Assembly: GCA_963818225.1 (NCBI GenBank)
Contig: CAWFRO010000002.1
Location: forward strand, 1 to 64,000
DNA from: Palsa-504 sp963818225
Lineage (GTDB): Bacteria; Actinomycetota; Actinomycetes; Streptosporangiales; Streptosporangiaceae
Direction: 5' to 3'
Length of the DNA: 64,000 nt
A model generated the notes under the pieces. That model was given only the letters and a program-made list of their open reading frames with translations. It was not told the DNA's origin and made no database searches. Shown in pieces: positions 51,154 to 60,568 of this stretch; position 1 is the stretch's first letter, and each line of letters starts with the position of its first letter. The translations under genes were made by a program, and so were the position numbers.

Positions 51154-53520
51154 GTGCAGCACGGAGAGACGTTTTTCACCCGGACGAGCCTCCTGGGACG
51201 GTTGGCCGTCCTCGCCGCCGTGGGCGGGGTCCTCGCCGCCGCCCTGGTCGTGCCGATCGTCGCCACGACCGGCGTCCTGGTCAGGAACGAGGCGAACAAG
51301 TTCACCACCTTGTCGCTGACGACCCAGACGCTGCCGCAGCGCTCGGAGATCCTGGACCGGAACGGCCACCTGCTGGCCTACGTGTACGGCGTGGACGTGC
51401 CGTACTACAACAGCTCCAGCAGCGCCACCGCGCTGCAGTACTTCGGCTGGGACCGGCAGCCGGTGGGCTACAGCCAGATCGACCAGAACATGGTCAACGC
51501 CATCGTGGCCATCGAGGACTCCAGATACTGGGTACACGGGGCGCTCGACCTGCGCGGCACCATCCGCGCGGCGGTGAACGACATACAGCATCAACCGGTC
51601 CAGGGCGGCTCGACCATCGCCCAGCAGTACGTGAAGAACGTTCTCCTGCTGTCCGCGGAGGTGGCCGGCAGCACCCAGGCCGAGAAGGCCGCGTACGCGG
51701 ACACGCTCAGCCGCAAACTCAATGAGCTGCGGCTGGCCGTGGGTGCCGAGCACAACGACACCAAGCAGGAGATCCTGGCCGGTTACCTGAACGACGCGTA
51801 CTTCGGCAACAACGCTTACGGCATCGAGGCCGCGGCTGAGACCTACTTCGGCACCACGGTGTCGAAGCTGACCGTTACTCAGGCGGCCACCCTGGCCGGA
51901 ATCGTGGAGAACCCGTCGCAGTACGACCCGATCGCGCACGCCACGACGGCGCTGGAGCGGCGCAACACCGTGCTGGCCCGGATGGCGCAGACCGGTATCG
52001 GGCTCACCGCGGCGCAGGCCAAGGTGGACGAGGCCAAGCCGCTCGGGCTGAACGTCGCGACCCCCCAGAGCGGCTGCACGGCCAGCTCGGTCGGCACGGC
52101 GGGCTTCTTCTGCGAGTACGTGGAAGAGGTATTCCTGCACGACACGGCCATGGGCAATACGCCCCTGGCCCGGGCCAAGCTGCTGGCCACCGGCGGGTTG
52201 CAGATTTACACCACCCTTGATCCCCAGGACCAGCAGGCCGCTGAGAACGCGGTGAACTTCGTGGAACCGGGCAACAGCAGCTACTACAACCCGGGCCACA
52301 ATGCAGATACCGAGGCCGTTATCCAGCCCGGCACCGGCCAGATCCGCGCGATCGCCGAGAACGCGCCCTACGGCACCGGCAAGGGGCAGACGGAGATCGA
52401 CTACGCGGTGAACTCGGCGGACGGCGGCAGCCCCCAGGGAGTCCAGACGGGCTCCTCGTCGAAGCTGTTCACCCTTATCACCGCGCTGAACCAGGGGTAT
52501 AAGTTCGGCTTCACCCTCTCGGTGCCAGGCACCGAGACGATCAACGGCTACACCAACTGCCAGGGCGGCCCCGCCGGGCAGTACAACGGCATCAACGGCG
52601 CGTACAACGTGACCAACGCCGAGGGACCCCAGTCGGCCTCCACCCAGTCCCTGTACACCGGGACCACTCAGTCGGTCAACGTCTTCTATGCGCAGCTGGA
52701 AAAGCAGGTGGGGTTGTGCAACGTCGTGAAGACGGCCGCATCCATGGGCATAACCAGGGTGGACGGCACGTCACTGCTGAGTGCCGACCGAACCCCGCAG
52801 GGCACGCTGCCGTCTGCGGACAACATTCCCTCCTTCACCCTGGGCTCGGTCGGCGTCTCGCCGCTGTCCATGGCGGCGGCCTACGCCACCGTCGCGGGCC
52901 GGGGTACTTACTGCTCGCCGGTGGCCATCCAAAGGATTGTCACCGACACCGGCCGTTCGCTGGCCGTGCCGTCCGCGAACTGCCACCAGGCGCTGCCCTC
53001 CGCCGTGGCCGACGCCGTCAACTACATCCTTCAGGGCGTGCTGACCACCGGTACGGCAGCCTCTCCGGGCGGCCTGAGCAACCGCGAATCGGCCGGCAAG
53101 ACCGGCACCTCCAACGTGGAGAACGGCTTCGGCACCCCGTATGCCGCGTTCGCCGGATACACGCCCAGCCTGGTCGGCTACGTCTCGGTGTTTAATCCGA
53201 TCTCCCCCACCGTCCGCTACACCATGGGCGGGTCAGCCAGCTGCTACCAGCTGGAGTACGGCGGCCTGGACTGCCCGGGTGAGATGTTCGGCGCCAACGC
53301 GCCCGCGTCGACCTGGCACATGACCTTCGACCACGCCAACCTTGGACCGGTCACCTCCTTCGCGTCCGTCCCGGCCGACAGCCCGTTCAACAGCATGGGT
53401 GACGGCCAGGTTGTCGCCCAGCCCGCGCAGCCGAAGAAGAGCGGCGGGAACGGCGGGAACAACGGGAACGGGAACGGGAATGGCAACGGCAACGGCAACG
53501 GGAAGAAGAACGGACGCTAG
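51154..53520 (+). CDS. class A penicillin-binding protein (transglycosylase/transpeptidase)
   Basis: A 788-aa bifunctional wall synthase. TM helix about 15-40; glycosyltransferase 51 domain with catalytic E121 (AIEDSRYWVHG) and QGGSTIAQQYVKN; a linker; transpeptidase domain with S434-S-S-K437, S507-V-N509 and K649-T-G-T652. The C terminus is a Gly/Asn-rich low-complexity tail with alternating GN repeats. GTG 51154 is chosen as the first start in frame. Gene order matches Streptomyces (wblA beside PBP). Confidence 0.92.
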   Translation: MQHGETFFTRTSLLGRLAVLAAVGGVLAAALVVPIVATTGVLVRNEANKFTTLSLTTQTLPQRSEILDRNGHLLAYVYGVDVPYYNSSSSATALQYFGWDRQPVGYSQIDQNMVNAIVAIEDSRYWVHGALDLRGTIRAAVNDIQHQPVQGGSTIAQQYVKNVLLLSAEVAGSTQAEKAAYADTLSRKLNELRLAVGAEHNDTKQEILAGYLNDAYFGNNAYGIEAAAETYFGTTVSKLTVTQAATLAGIVENPSQYDPIAHATTALERRNTVLARMAQTGIGLTAAQAKVDEAKPLGLNVATPQSGCTASSVGTAGFFCEYVEEVFLHDTAMGNTPLARAKLLATGGLQIYTTLDPQDQQAAENAVNFVEPGNSSYYNPGHNADTEAVIQPGTGQIRAIAENAPYGTGKGQTEIDYAVNSADGGSPQGVQTGSSSKLFTLITALNQGYKFGFTLSVPGTETINGYTNCQGGPAGQYNGINGAYNVTNAEGPQSASTQSLYTGTTQSVNVFYAQLEKQVGLCNVVKTAASMGITRVDGTSLLSADRTPQGTLPSADNIPSFTLGSVGVSPLSMAAAYATVAGRGTYCSPVAIQRIVTDTGRSLAVPSANCHQALPSAVADAVNYILQGVLTTGTAASPGGLSNRESAGKTGTSNVENGFGTPYAAFAGYTPSLVGYVSVFNPISPTVRYTMGGSASCYQLEYGGLDCPGEMFGANAPASTWHMTFDHANLGPVTSFASVPADSPFNSMGDGQVVAQPAQPKKSGGNGGNNGNGNGNGNGNGNGKKNGR

Positions 53521-53533
53521 TGCGCCGGCGAAC

Positions 53534-53989
53534 CTAGCCTGACAGGCGGCGGCGGACCTCGGCGGCCACGCGGGCGCCGTCGGCTCGGCCCGCGATCCTC
53601 GGGGTCAGGAGCTTCATGACCGGGCCCATGCCCGTCATGCTGCTCGCCCCGGCCTCAGCGATCGCCTCGTCCACCAGGGCGGCGAGCTCATCGTCGCCCA
53701 GCTGGGCCGGGAGGTATCCGGCCAGGACGTCTCCCTCCGCTCGCTCGGCCGCGGCCTGGTCACTGCGCCCCGCGGCGCTGAACGCCTCAGCGGCTTCCTT
53801 CCGCTTCCTGGCCTCCCGGGTGAGCACCCTGACGACCTCATCGTCGGTGAGATCGCGAGCCGATGCTCCCGCCACCTCTTCGTTCGTGATGGAGGTCAGC
53901 GCCATCCGAATGGTGCGCATGCGCACCTGGTCACGCGCCCGCATCGCGGCGGTCAGGTCCGTGCGAAGCCGCTGCTTGAGTTCAGCCAC
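53534..53989 (-). CDS. GatB/YqeY-domain protein
   Basis: A 151-aa YqeY-type protein, related to the C-terminal domain of GatB: LKQRLRTDLTAAMRARDQVRMRTIRMALTSITNEEV, LTREARKRKEAAEAFSAAGRSD, AEGDVLAGYLPAQLGDDEL and MGPVMKLLTPRIAGRADG. Possible tRNA-binding role. GTG 53989 is chosen (GTGGCTGAA); AGGATTGG lies upstream. It converges on the PBP gene and is divergent from the phosphoesterase. Confidence 0.88.
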   Translation of the reverse strand: MAELKQRLRTDLTAAMRARDQVRMRTIRMALTSITNEEVAGASARDLTDDEVVRVLTREARKRKEAAEAFSAAGRSDQAAAERAEGDVLAGYLPAQLGDDELAALVDEAIAEAGASSMTGMGPVMKLLTPRIAGRADGARVAAEVRRRLSG

Positions 53990-54057
53990 AAAGCCAATCC
54001 TAGAAGCACGGGATCGGCCCGGCCGGCGCATGCCCGCGGCCATGGCACCATGGGTGG

Positions 54058-54963
54058 GTGCGACTGCGAACACTCGTCCCAGTCACCGCCGCCGCTGGCG
54101 CCGCGGTCCTCGGTTATGCCGCAATAATCGAGCGGAACTGGTTCGCCTTGCGCAAGTTCGAGATCCCCATCCTGCCGCCGGGCGCCGGGCCGCTGCGCAT
54201 CCTGCACATCTCTGATACCCATCTCACTCCTGGCCGCAAGCGGCTCAGGTCGTGGATCCGGTCACTGGACGAGCTCGACCCCCACCTGGTCGTGAACACC
54301 GGCGACTCCATCGCGCACCCGCAGTCAGTCGGGTACTTCCTCGACTCGCTGGGGCCACTGCTGCGCCGGCCCGGGGTGTTCGTCCTGGGCTCTAACGACC
54401 TGTTCGCACCCGAGCCGTTCAACCCGGCGCTCTACCTGCTGGGGCCGAGCAGCGCCCGGCGCAAGAAGAAAGCGCCGGACCTGCCGTGGGAGAAGCTCCG
54501 GGACGGCATGACCACGGCCGGCTGGCTGGACCTGGACAACCGGCGGGGTCAGCTGACCGCTGGCGGCCTCAATATCGCGGTGGCGGGCGTCCACGACGCA
54601 CACATCAAGCGCGATCGCTACGCGCAGGTAGCAGGGCGCGCGGACGCTGGCGCCGACCTTCGCCTGGCCGTCATGCACTCACCCGAGCCGCGGCTGCTTG
54701 ATGAGTTCGCGGCCGATGGTTACGACCTGCTGCTCGCCGGGCACACACACGGCGGACAGCTGTGCTTGCCGTGGTACGGGACGCTGGTCACCAACTGCGG
54801 GATCGACCGGAAGCGGGCCCGCGGACTGCACCGGTATCCGGAGGGCGGGCGGGCCTGGCTGCACGTATCCGCCGGGTTGGGCACTTCGCCCTGGGCTCCG
54901 GCCAGGTTCGCGTGCCGCCCTGAAGCGAGCTTGCTCACCCTGACCCCGCGGCCTTCCAGCTGA
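54058..54963 (+). CDS. calcineurin-like metallophosphoesterase, membrane-anchored
   Basis: A 301-aa phosphoesterase. N-terminal hydrophobic helix about 6-24, then metal motifs LHISDTHLTP, VVNTGDSIAHP, LGSNDLF (normally G-N-H-D/E), MHSPEP and LLAGHTHGGQLCLP. The family (YkuE/LpxH-like) hydrolyses phosphoesters near the membrane. GTG start. Divergent from yqeY; the conserved actinobacterial block ends here, just before tRNA-Pro. Confidence 0.88.
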   Translation: MRLRTLVPVTAAAGAAVLGYAAIIERNWFALRKFEIPILPPGAGPLRILHISDTHLTPGRKRLRSWIRSLDELDPHLVVNTGDSIAHPQSVGYFLDSLGPLLRRPGVFVLGSNDLFAPEPFNPALYLLGPSSARRKKKAPDLPWEKLRDGMTTAGWLDLDNRRGQLTAGGLNIAVAGVHDAHIKRDRYAQVAGRADAGADLRLAVMHSPEPRLLDEFAADGYDLLLAGHTHGGQLCLPWYGTLVTNCGIDRKRARGLHRYPEGGRAWLHVSAGLGTSPWAPARFACRPEASLLTLTPRPSS

Positions 54964-55077
54964 TCCAGCCCCACTGGCCCGCACCCGGCCGGCGGCTGGT
55001 GCATCGCCGACCCGAGCGGTCCGCGTTTCCGCTAAACTAGCGAAGGTTCGCCTGGCACCGTAGTCCGGTGCTGGCGG

Positions 55078-55154
55078 CGGGGTGTAGCGCAGCTTGGCAG
55101 CGCGCTTCGTTCGGGACGAAGAGGCCGGGAGTTCAAATCTCCCCACCCCGACCA
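55078..55154 (+). tRNA. tRNA-Pro (CGG), integration target
   Basis: Acceptor CGGGGTG pairs with CACCCCG, anticodon stem CTTCG/CGAAG encloses TTCGGGA (anticodon CGG), T-arm GGGAGTTCAAATCTCCC, CCA encoded at 55152-55154. The 3' half is repeated at 58834-58879 and partially at 62192-62207, marking it as the attB site of the islands to the right. Confidence 0.94.
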
Positions 55155-55155
55155 G
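55110..55155 (+). repeat. att copy 1 (3' half of tRNA-Pro)
   Basis: From the anticodon loop (TTCGGGACGAAG) to the CCA and one more base, 46 bp in all. It recurs at 58834-58879 with only two mismatches (AG for CA at the base after the anticodon stem) and as a 16-bp piece at 62192. Confidence 0.85.
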
Positions 55156-55230
55156 TCACAGGCCATATCCGATTCTCGGGTATGGCCTCTTATATTTATA
55201 TGTGGGCGAGTGACTACCTGTGTGACTAAG

Positions 55231-55362
55231 TTAGCCCTCGGGGAAGATGCGGTCCATCGCTTCCGCGCCGTGCAGCACGACGGGCCGGATCTGGTGCCGA
55301 TACACGGTCTCGGTGGTTGTCTGGTTCTTGTGGCCGAGCAGATCGGAGATCTTCTCGATAGG
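55231..55362 (-). pseudogene. tyrosine integrase C-terminal relic A
   Basis: Minus-strand translation IEKISDLLGHKNQTTTETVY followed by RHQIRPVVLHGAEAMDRIFPEG and TAA is the last 42 residues of an actinobacterial phage-type integrase, including LGHK and the catalytic Tyr in ETVYRHQIRP. The rest of the gene is missing, cut off by the IS3-family fragment at about 55362. The relic's stop is 76 bp from att copy 1. Confidence 0.8.
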
Positions 55363-55951
55363 TGGCGACGGCTTTTTTTGCGTCAACGTCAGGAGACCCG
55401 GTGAAGGCTCATCCCTTCATCGGGCGAAAAAGCCGCAGGCCACGGTGTTGCCCGTGCGTGCCACCTGCTGAAGGTCTCCCGTGCCGCCTACTACCAGCGC
55501 CGCACCGGCACCCCCTCTGCCCGCCGCGCCGCCGACGTCGTCTTGTCCGCAAGGATCTCCGGCATCCACACCGAGTCCAAGGGCACCTACGGGTCACCCC
55601 GCGTTCACCGGGCCCTACGCCGCGACATCAGCTGTGGGAAGCGGCGGGTCGCCCGGCTGATGCGCGCCGCGGGCCTGGAAGGTCGGCGGAGGAAGCGGTG
55701 GCGGACCAACGCCGTCGCTGAAAGCTTCTTCGCCACCATTAAGCGCGAGCTCATCAACGACCGGGCCTGGCCCACCCGGGCCGGGCTGCACGGGGCCGTC
55801 CTCGACTACATCGAGGGCTGGTACAGCACCCGGCGGCTCCATTCCGCCCTCGGTTATCTCAGCCCGGCCGAATACGAGTCAACCCACCACAACGCCGCCC
55901 GACAGGCGGCATGATCAACTCAAGAAACCTGTCTCCCAAAGCGGATCAAGC
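55362..55951 (+). pseudogene. IS3-family transposase, frameshifted and internally deleted
   Basis: Begins with the tail of orfA (ATAFFASTSGD, with a T-run slippery site) and continues into orfB from GTG 55400 (VKAHPFIG), then shifts frame near 55425 to EKAAGHGVARACHLLKVSRA and runs to 55914 (NAVAESFFATIKRELI...YIEGWYSTRRLHSALGYLSPAEY). Between GLEGRRRKRWRT and NAVAESFF about 130 codons are missing, removing the first two catalytic Asp of the DDE core. The sequence CCTGTCTCCC-AAAGCGG near 55930-55951 resembles the right inverted end of this IS group. Confidence 0.8.
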
Positions 55952-57080
55952 CCATCTCCTGGCCTGCTCAGGTGGACTGTGGTGGTCCTATATGGACCCG
56001 CAAATGCTTCTGAAAAACGGAAGCCCGGTACAGCAGCGGGATACAGCAACCTGGCCCAGCGATGACTAACGTCGGCCACCCCCAAAGATGCGGCTCACTC
56101 TGGAGTTCAATCAGCCGAACAGGAGCACGCCAGTAACTACGGATGAAGGTTGGGGGTCCTTCTGAGCGTGCCCTGCTCGGCGTGTACAAGAGCGACGTCG
56201 GGCTGTGATATTACGGATGCTATGACGTCCATTACAGGAGGCTGCGGTCCCCGCTGCACTGCCGCCGCTGACCCGCCTGGCCGCCCCTGGGAGGCGCACT
56301 GCGGCTGCCGGGAATGCCACGGCGGCGGCCTCGCGCCGGTTACGCCGCCTGGCTGAGGAGATCGTGGACCTCTCGGCCCTGCCGATACCCAGCTGATCCG
56401 CGCCGGTTGGGTCTATCTCATCGGAGGTCCGCGTCGGCCAGGTCTGTGTCGGTGAAGACCACGCGGGTCAGGTTTATAGGCCCGGCATCAAACGCTAGAT
56501 CCGACGTCCGATAATGGTGAGGCCAGCGTAGAAGTCAGGACGTTGAGAGCGGAAAGTCAAAAATCTGGACCTGCCTCTCGCCACAGGTGACCGGACGACG
56601 GCTAGTCTCATACACGTTCGTTTACCTGCGTCTATCACCGTCTACTGCCGGGCTCTGAGCAGGCTAAATAGATCAACATGGCCGTTCCTGAACAGTCATC
56701 CTTCATTCTGAAAAGCAGAAGGTCGGCACCAGGCCGCCCTGTACGGGCAGATTCCACAGACTGGCTGTGGGAATCTCGCATCGTCTGTGGACAGCCGGAG
56801 GGGCCGCAGCCTGCAGGAGGTCGGCGTTGCACCGGTTATCCACATTTCCACAGTCTCGTTCGTCCACAGTGGAACAGTGGCTGACCAGCGTGTTTACCAA
56901 AACCATCCACAGGCTTATGCACAGGGCACTAGCCTGGGCAGGCCCGGGGCTGGCGTGATAGGAGCGTGCTCTCATGCTGGCCCTGGGTACTTCGCGCGCG
57001 GGGCACTCAGCATCAACTGCTTATTAAGCGTCCATGCGGTACGACAGAAGATGCCAGGCATTACCGGGACTCGGCTTTGG
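55952..57080. other. island A non-coding region with DnaA-box-like cluster
   Basis: An 1.1-kb stretch with no supported gene. At 56836-56844 there is a consensus DnaA box, TTATCCACA, and at 56915-56923 TTATGCACA, with several TCCACAG/CTGTGGA half-sites between 56750 and 56925. AGATTCCACAG and CTGTGGGAATCT (56750-56776) form an imperfect hairpin. A 43-codon Cys-rich frame (ATG 56225, GGCGPRC...HCGCREC) is open, but weakly supported. Confidence 0.5.
56836..56923 (+). promoter_or_regulatory. DnaA-box-like pair
   Basis: TTATCCACA (56836-56844) is the consensus DnaA box and TTATGCACA (56915-56923) fits TTWTNCACA. They are 79 bp apart, with TCCACAG repeats in between. This may be the relic of a plasmid/ICE origin; chance or a titrating site remains possible. 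Confidence 0.45.
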
Positions 57081-57446
57081 TCAGGTCTGATTATCCTCGC
57101 GGGTCCAGTGCGGGCGGCGAAACAAGCGGCCCAGGCGGTCGTGCAGGCTATGGCCGGAGTCCTGCAGCGCATCGACGCGGTATACCGGCGTCCCCTCAGG
57201 TGGCGGCAACTGGGCCGCCTGCGCGTCGTCCAGGCTGGACCAGATGCAGCTACGAGTGATCCGCTGCACGTAATCGGCGTCGATGAAGCGCAAACCAGCC
57301 TGGGTGGCGATCACGATCCCGTCGAATACATCGACTTCGGGTACTTCCAGTACATGCTCAAGGGTGCCGATCTGCGTGCCCGCGCTGCTCAGCACCGGGG
57401 TCCCGCGGACTGCGGCCTGATAGGAGATAGCCGTATCGTCGGTCAT
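57081..57446 (-). CDS. PRC-barrel domain protein
   Basis: A 121-aa protein with one PRC barrel (about 8-75): AISYQAAVRGTPVLSSAGTQIGTL, FDGIVIATQAGLRFIDADYVQRI. The C-terminal half (PPPEGTPVYRVDALQDSGHSLHDRLGRLFRRPHW) ends in a basic stretch. ATG 57446 is chosen with GAGGCGG nine bases upstream; the frame is open to 57482. PRC barrels bind RNA or act in cell-envelope or photosynthetic complexes; the role is unknown. Confidence 0.7.
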   Translation of the reverse strand: MTDDTAISYQAAVRGTPVLSSAGTQIGTLEHVLEVPEVDVFDGIVIATQAGLRFIDADYVQRITRSCIWSSLDDAQAAQLPPPEGTPVYRVDALQDSGHSLHDRLGRLFRRPHWTREDNQT

Positions 57447-57809
57447 GCTGGCACCGCCTCGCCACGTGGCAGTCCGGCTCATCTGAGAGGCCCGCCGGAC
57501 CCGAGGAGCGTACCACCAGCACCGCCGGGCCGACGTTATAGAGAAGCTGCCTGCAATGAGGCGGCCCTAGTCTCATTCGCAGTCTCAATGCAGCTACGTC
57601 CGTCCTGATTCACTGTCCACTCTCGGCCGTGCCGCTGCATCTCGCAGACGGCGACGACCCACAGTGAACACGTACCTACAGACCTCGAAGGCGTGTTGGG
57701 CTTCCTATACCGACAGGGTTGAATGATCGCGGTCACGGGGTCCGACTCTTCCGCGCCTGGCGCCGGGCTGGATAGGCTCTGGGCACGGCGCCAGCGCTGG
57801 GAGGCGGGC
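57447..57809. other. intergenic region, nothing assignable
   Basis: A 363-bp gap between the divergent PRC-barrel and methyltransferase genes. No small gene, RNA or operator was recognised beyond GGGAGGCGG, the ribosome binding site of the next gene. Confidence 0.5.
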
Positions 57810-58649
57810 ATGGCCGAAGAGGTCACAGAGCGGGTCAGCCGTTACATCCACGACGGCACAGATGAAGACCTCCGGCGGCTCCTGCGCATGGCCGAGCACC
57901 AGGCGGAGCTGGCCCGCGCAGCGTTCCGCAGGGTTGGTGTCCAGCAAGGGTGGAACGCGATCGACTGCGGCTGCGGCCCCCTCGGCGGGCTGGCGGTCCT
58001 GGCTGAGATGGTCGGCCCTGCCGGACGGGTCGTCGGTGTCGACGTCAGCCAGGCGGCGGTCCAGCGAGCACGGGCGGCCGTGGCCGCCCTTGAACTGAGC
58101 AACGTGGAGGTGGTCGCAGGCGATCTGGACGACCTGGATGCCGCGGCGCTGGGCGGCCCGTTCGATCTGGCCTTTACGCGGAACTTCCTGACGCACCAGA
58201 CCGACCCGGTACGCACCCTCCGCCACATTGCAGATCTCCTTCACCCCGGCGGCTGGCTGGTCACGCAAGAGCCGCTGCCCAGCCCGCCGCCGCGATCGCA
58301 CCCGCACCTGGAGGCCGTCACCGGCGCTTGGGATCTGTGGCGTGAGTTGCTGCAGCGGGCTGGAGTACCGGCTGGAGCCGTCGAGGACCTGCCCCGGTCC
58401 GCAGGCCAAGCGGGCTTTGAGGTCACTGCGGCGTACGGCTCCTTCCTGGTCGACGACCCGGAGCCGGGATTCGAGCAATACGCAGCCACCCTCGCGACGG
58501 TCAGAGAACGCGGCATCCAATCGGGCATCGCAGCCGAGAGGATCGATGGCCTGGTCCGAGACCTCCGGGCCGCGGAGGACGGAGAGTATGAGTGGACAAC
58601 ATCACCGTTCTACCTCGGCCTGGCACTGCACAAGCCCGCCGCTAGGTGA
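57810..58649 (+). CDS. class I SAM-dependent methyltransferase
   Basis: A 279-aa methyltransferase with N-terminal helices (MAEEVTERVSRYIHDGTDED) and the Rossmann core: motif I AIDCGCGPLGG, acidic residue in VVGVDVSQ, VEVVAGDLDDLD, LHPGGWLVTQEPL. Acceptor unknown. ATG 57810 with GGGAGGCGG three to nine bases upstream is preferred; the frame is open from 57723. Cargo of island A; its relation to the PRC gene is not evident. Confidence 0.82.
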   Translation: MAEEVTERVSRYIHDGTDEDLRRLLRMAEHQAELARAAFRRVGVQQGWNAIDCGCGPLGGLAVLAEMVGPAGRVVGVDVSQAAVQRARAAVAALELSNVEVVAGDLDDLDAAALGGPFDLAFTRNFLTHQTDPVRTLRHIADLLHPGGWLVTQEPLPSPPPRSHPHLEAVTGAWDLWRELLQRAGVPAGAVEDLPRSAGQAGFEVTAAYGSFLVDDPEPGFEQYAATLATVRERGIQSGIAAERIDGLVRDLRAAEDGEYEWTTSPFYLGLALHKPAAR

Positions 58650-58833
58650 CAGCCGGACGGGCGTGCCATACCAGGCGGCATCCTGCCGCCACAGTGGCCA
58701 CCACCCTCGCGCCTCCTGGCGGGTGAGTAACTAGATGACCAACAACCGCCACAGATACCAGCGGACGTCCGCGGACGGCACGAGGCAGGTCAGAAAGGGT
58801 AAGAGTGGTGGTCGGCCACGTCGCGCGTTGGCT

Positions 58834-58879
58834 TCGGGACGAAGCAGCCGGGAGTTCAAATCTCCCCACCCCGACCAGG
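58834..58879 (+). repeat. att copy 2 (tRNA-Pro 3' half, no tRNA)
   Basis: Matches 55110-55155 at 44 of 46 positions. It is preceded by unrelated sequence that cannot form a tRNA 5' half, so it is a junction site and not a second gene. Confidence 0.85.
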
Positions 58880-58930
58880 TCAGAAGGCATGCGGCTCGCG
58901 CCGGACTTGTCCGGTGCCGGTACTGACTAA

Positions 58931-59036
58931 CTAAGCATCGCGATCCGTGCCGGCCGGGAAGATCCGGTCCATGACGTCAGCGCCGTGTTCGACTCGAATC
59001 ACCAGGTTGAACTGGGTGTCGGCCCGCAGCGCGGTG
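58931..59036 (-). pseudogene. tyrosine integrase C-terminal relic B
   Basis: Minus-strand translation TALRADTQFNLVIRVEHGAD-VMDRIFPAGTDRDA and TAG. The block IRVEHGADVMDRIFPAG is a close relative of IRPVVLHGAEAMDRIFPEG in relic A, but the catalytic Tyr region is already lost or altered. It lies 52 bp to the right of att copy 2, the same position as relic A relative to att copy 1. Confidence 0.65.
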
Positions 59037-60458
59037 TCAGCCGAGGAATGACCCGATCCGCGGAATGAGGGCTGTCTGGTCCTGGAACAGGAAGCCGTGG
59101 CCGGCGTCGGGGTAGAGCGTGAGCCTGGCGCCGTGGATGATGCTGGCGAGGATGTGGCTATTGGCAAGCGGGTCAAGCAGGTCCACGGTGCCGTCGGTGA
59201 TGAGGGTGGGGACGGTGATCGTGGCGTCCTTCGTGCCGGCCGGGTCGCGTCCGGCCCACCACTGGTCTATGGCATGTTCCTGGTCGGCCGCGATGGCGGC
59301 CGGGACGGAAGGGGCGGCGGGGTAGCTGGAGATCGAGGCGAGGTAGGTGTTCTGCGCGGCAGTCTGGTCTGCGGGGAACAGGTCGCCAGTGGTGTCCGCG
59401 TTGAGCGTTTGCTGGGACGGGGGGACCGCCTGCCCGTTGCCGGGCCAGCTGGCGCACAGCACCAGGTGGTTCACCTGGTCAGGGTGAAGCACCGCGAGGG
59501 CCTGGGCGATCATGCTGCCCATGGACCAGCCCAGGACGTCTGGCCTGCCGAGGCCGAGGGCGCTGATGAGCGCGCTCGTCTGGCTGGCCATCGCGTCGAT
59601 GCTCAGCGGCACCGGCAGCACAGCGGTCGGGCCGACGCCCGCGTTGTCGAAGGTCACGACACGGTAGTGCTCGGCAAGGGCGTCGACGAAGCGGGGGTCC
59701 CAGTTGTCCATGGTTCCGCTGAACCCGGTGATCAGGACCAGGGGCGGACCGCTTCCGATGCTGCGGTAGGCGACCGTGCCCAGCTTCGTGTGCGCGGCTC
59801 GCACAGGCGCGGAGGTGATCGTGTCCGTGCTGACGCGGGCGGTCGACCCGGTTGCGGCCTTGTCCGCCGCGGCGTCGGCGAACGCCTCCACCGTCGCTAC
59901 TGGGGGTGATCCCAGGTCGGCGTAGGTGACATAGCCGGTATCTGTCCCAGCTTTGAACAGAACAATGTCGACGCCGAGCCGGATGCCGCCGATCGTGAAA
60001 GCCCACGCGTAAGCCGACGACGTGCTGCCGACCCGCGGAAACGGCAGGGGCTGGATGGTGACCGCGGCCTTGACCTTGCCGATGGTGATCGTTGCCGTCC
60101 GGCAGCCCGCCAGTACGCGGCTGAGGCTCTGCCACCTCTGCTGGCCCTGCGACCCGGTGGCCAGGACCTCGCCGAGGCTGGGGATCGAGGTGCCCTCCAC
60201 GAAGGCCGCGGTCGCGTGCTGGTATCCCGCCGGGCTGGCCGTCAGCCCGGACAGGCACGACTCATCCGTCTGCGTGCTCATCGGGCGAGGGGGCACTGCC
60301 GACCATCCGGCAGGCATATCGGCGGCCGACAGGAGCCGCCCCTGGAGCGCGCGGGCCGTGCTGGGCGCTCCGCTGGCCGCGCCGGACCTGCCGCATCCTG
60401 TCAGCACAGCCGCCGCCATCAGCCCGGCCAGTACCAGAACCGGGGTACGGAGTGGCAT
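59037..60458 (-). CDS. lipoprotein alpha/beta hydrolase with PknH-like sensor region
   Basis: A 473-aa exported lipoprotein: signal VLVLAGLMAAAVLTGCG with lipobox LTGC, then about 200 residues resembling the PknH-type extracellular sensor (LLSAADMPAGWSAVP, SCLSGL, AAFVEG, LARVLAGCRT), and a C-terminal alpha/beta hydrolase: oxyanion region VLITGFSGTMDNWD, nucleophile GWSMGS, TLITDGTVDLLDP (Asp), DAGHGFLFQD (His). The last part is like Streptomyces/Mycobacterium haloperoxidase-type hydrolases. ATG 60458 is preferred as CCGGAGGACGC precedes; GTG 60572 (overlapping the SRPBCC stub stop) also possible. The combination is unusual. Confidence 0.75.
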   Translation of the reverse strand: MPLRTPVLVLAGLMAAAVLTGCGRSGAASGAPSTARALQGRLLSAADMPAGWSAVPPRPMSTQTDESCLSGLTASPAGYQHATAAFVEGTSIPSLGEVLATGSQGQQRWQSLSRVLAGCRTATITIGKVKAAVTIQPLPFPRVGSTSSAYAWAFTIGGIRLGVDIVLFKAGTDTGYVTYADLGSPPVATVEAFADAAADKAATGSTARVSTDTITSAPVRAAHTKLGTVAYRSIGSGPPLVLITGFSGTMDNWDPRFVDALAEHYRVVTFDNAGVGPTAVLPVPLSIDAMASQTSALISALGLGRPDVLGWSMGSMIAQALAVLHPDQVNHLVLCASWPGNGQAVPPSQQTLNADTTGDLFPADQTAAQNTYLASISSYPAAPSVPAAIAADQEHAIDQWWAGRDPAGTKDATITVPTLITDGTVDLLDPLANSHILASIIHGARLTLYPDAGHGFLFQDQTALIPRIGSFLG

Positions 60459-60568
60459 GCGTCCTCCGGTCAACCGGCGAGCCGCGCGTGCTGACGGGCG
60501 CGGCCACGCTGTCCGGCCGTCAGCATCACCGGCCGTAGTCAGGTTCATCATGTTCCCTTTCGGCGCGC

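Noticed and set aside
58834..58879. Second tRNA-Pro gene
   Set aside because: Only the 3' half is present; no 5' acceptor strand or D-arm precedes it, so it is an att duplication.
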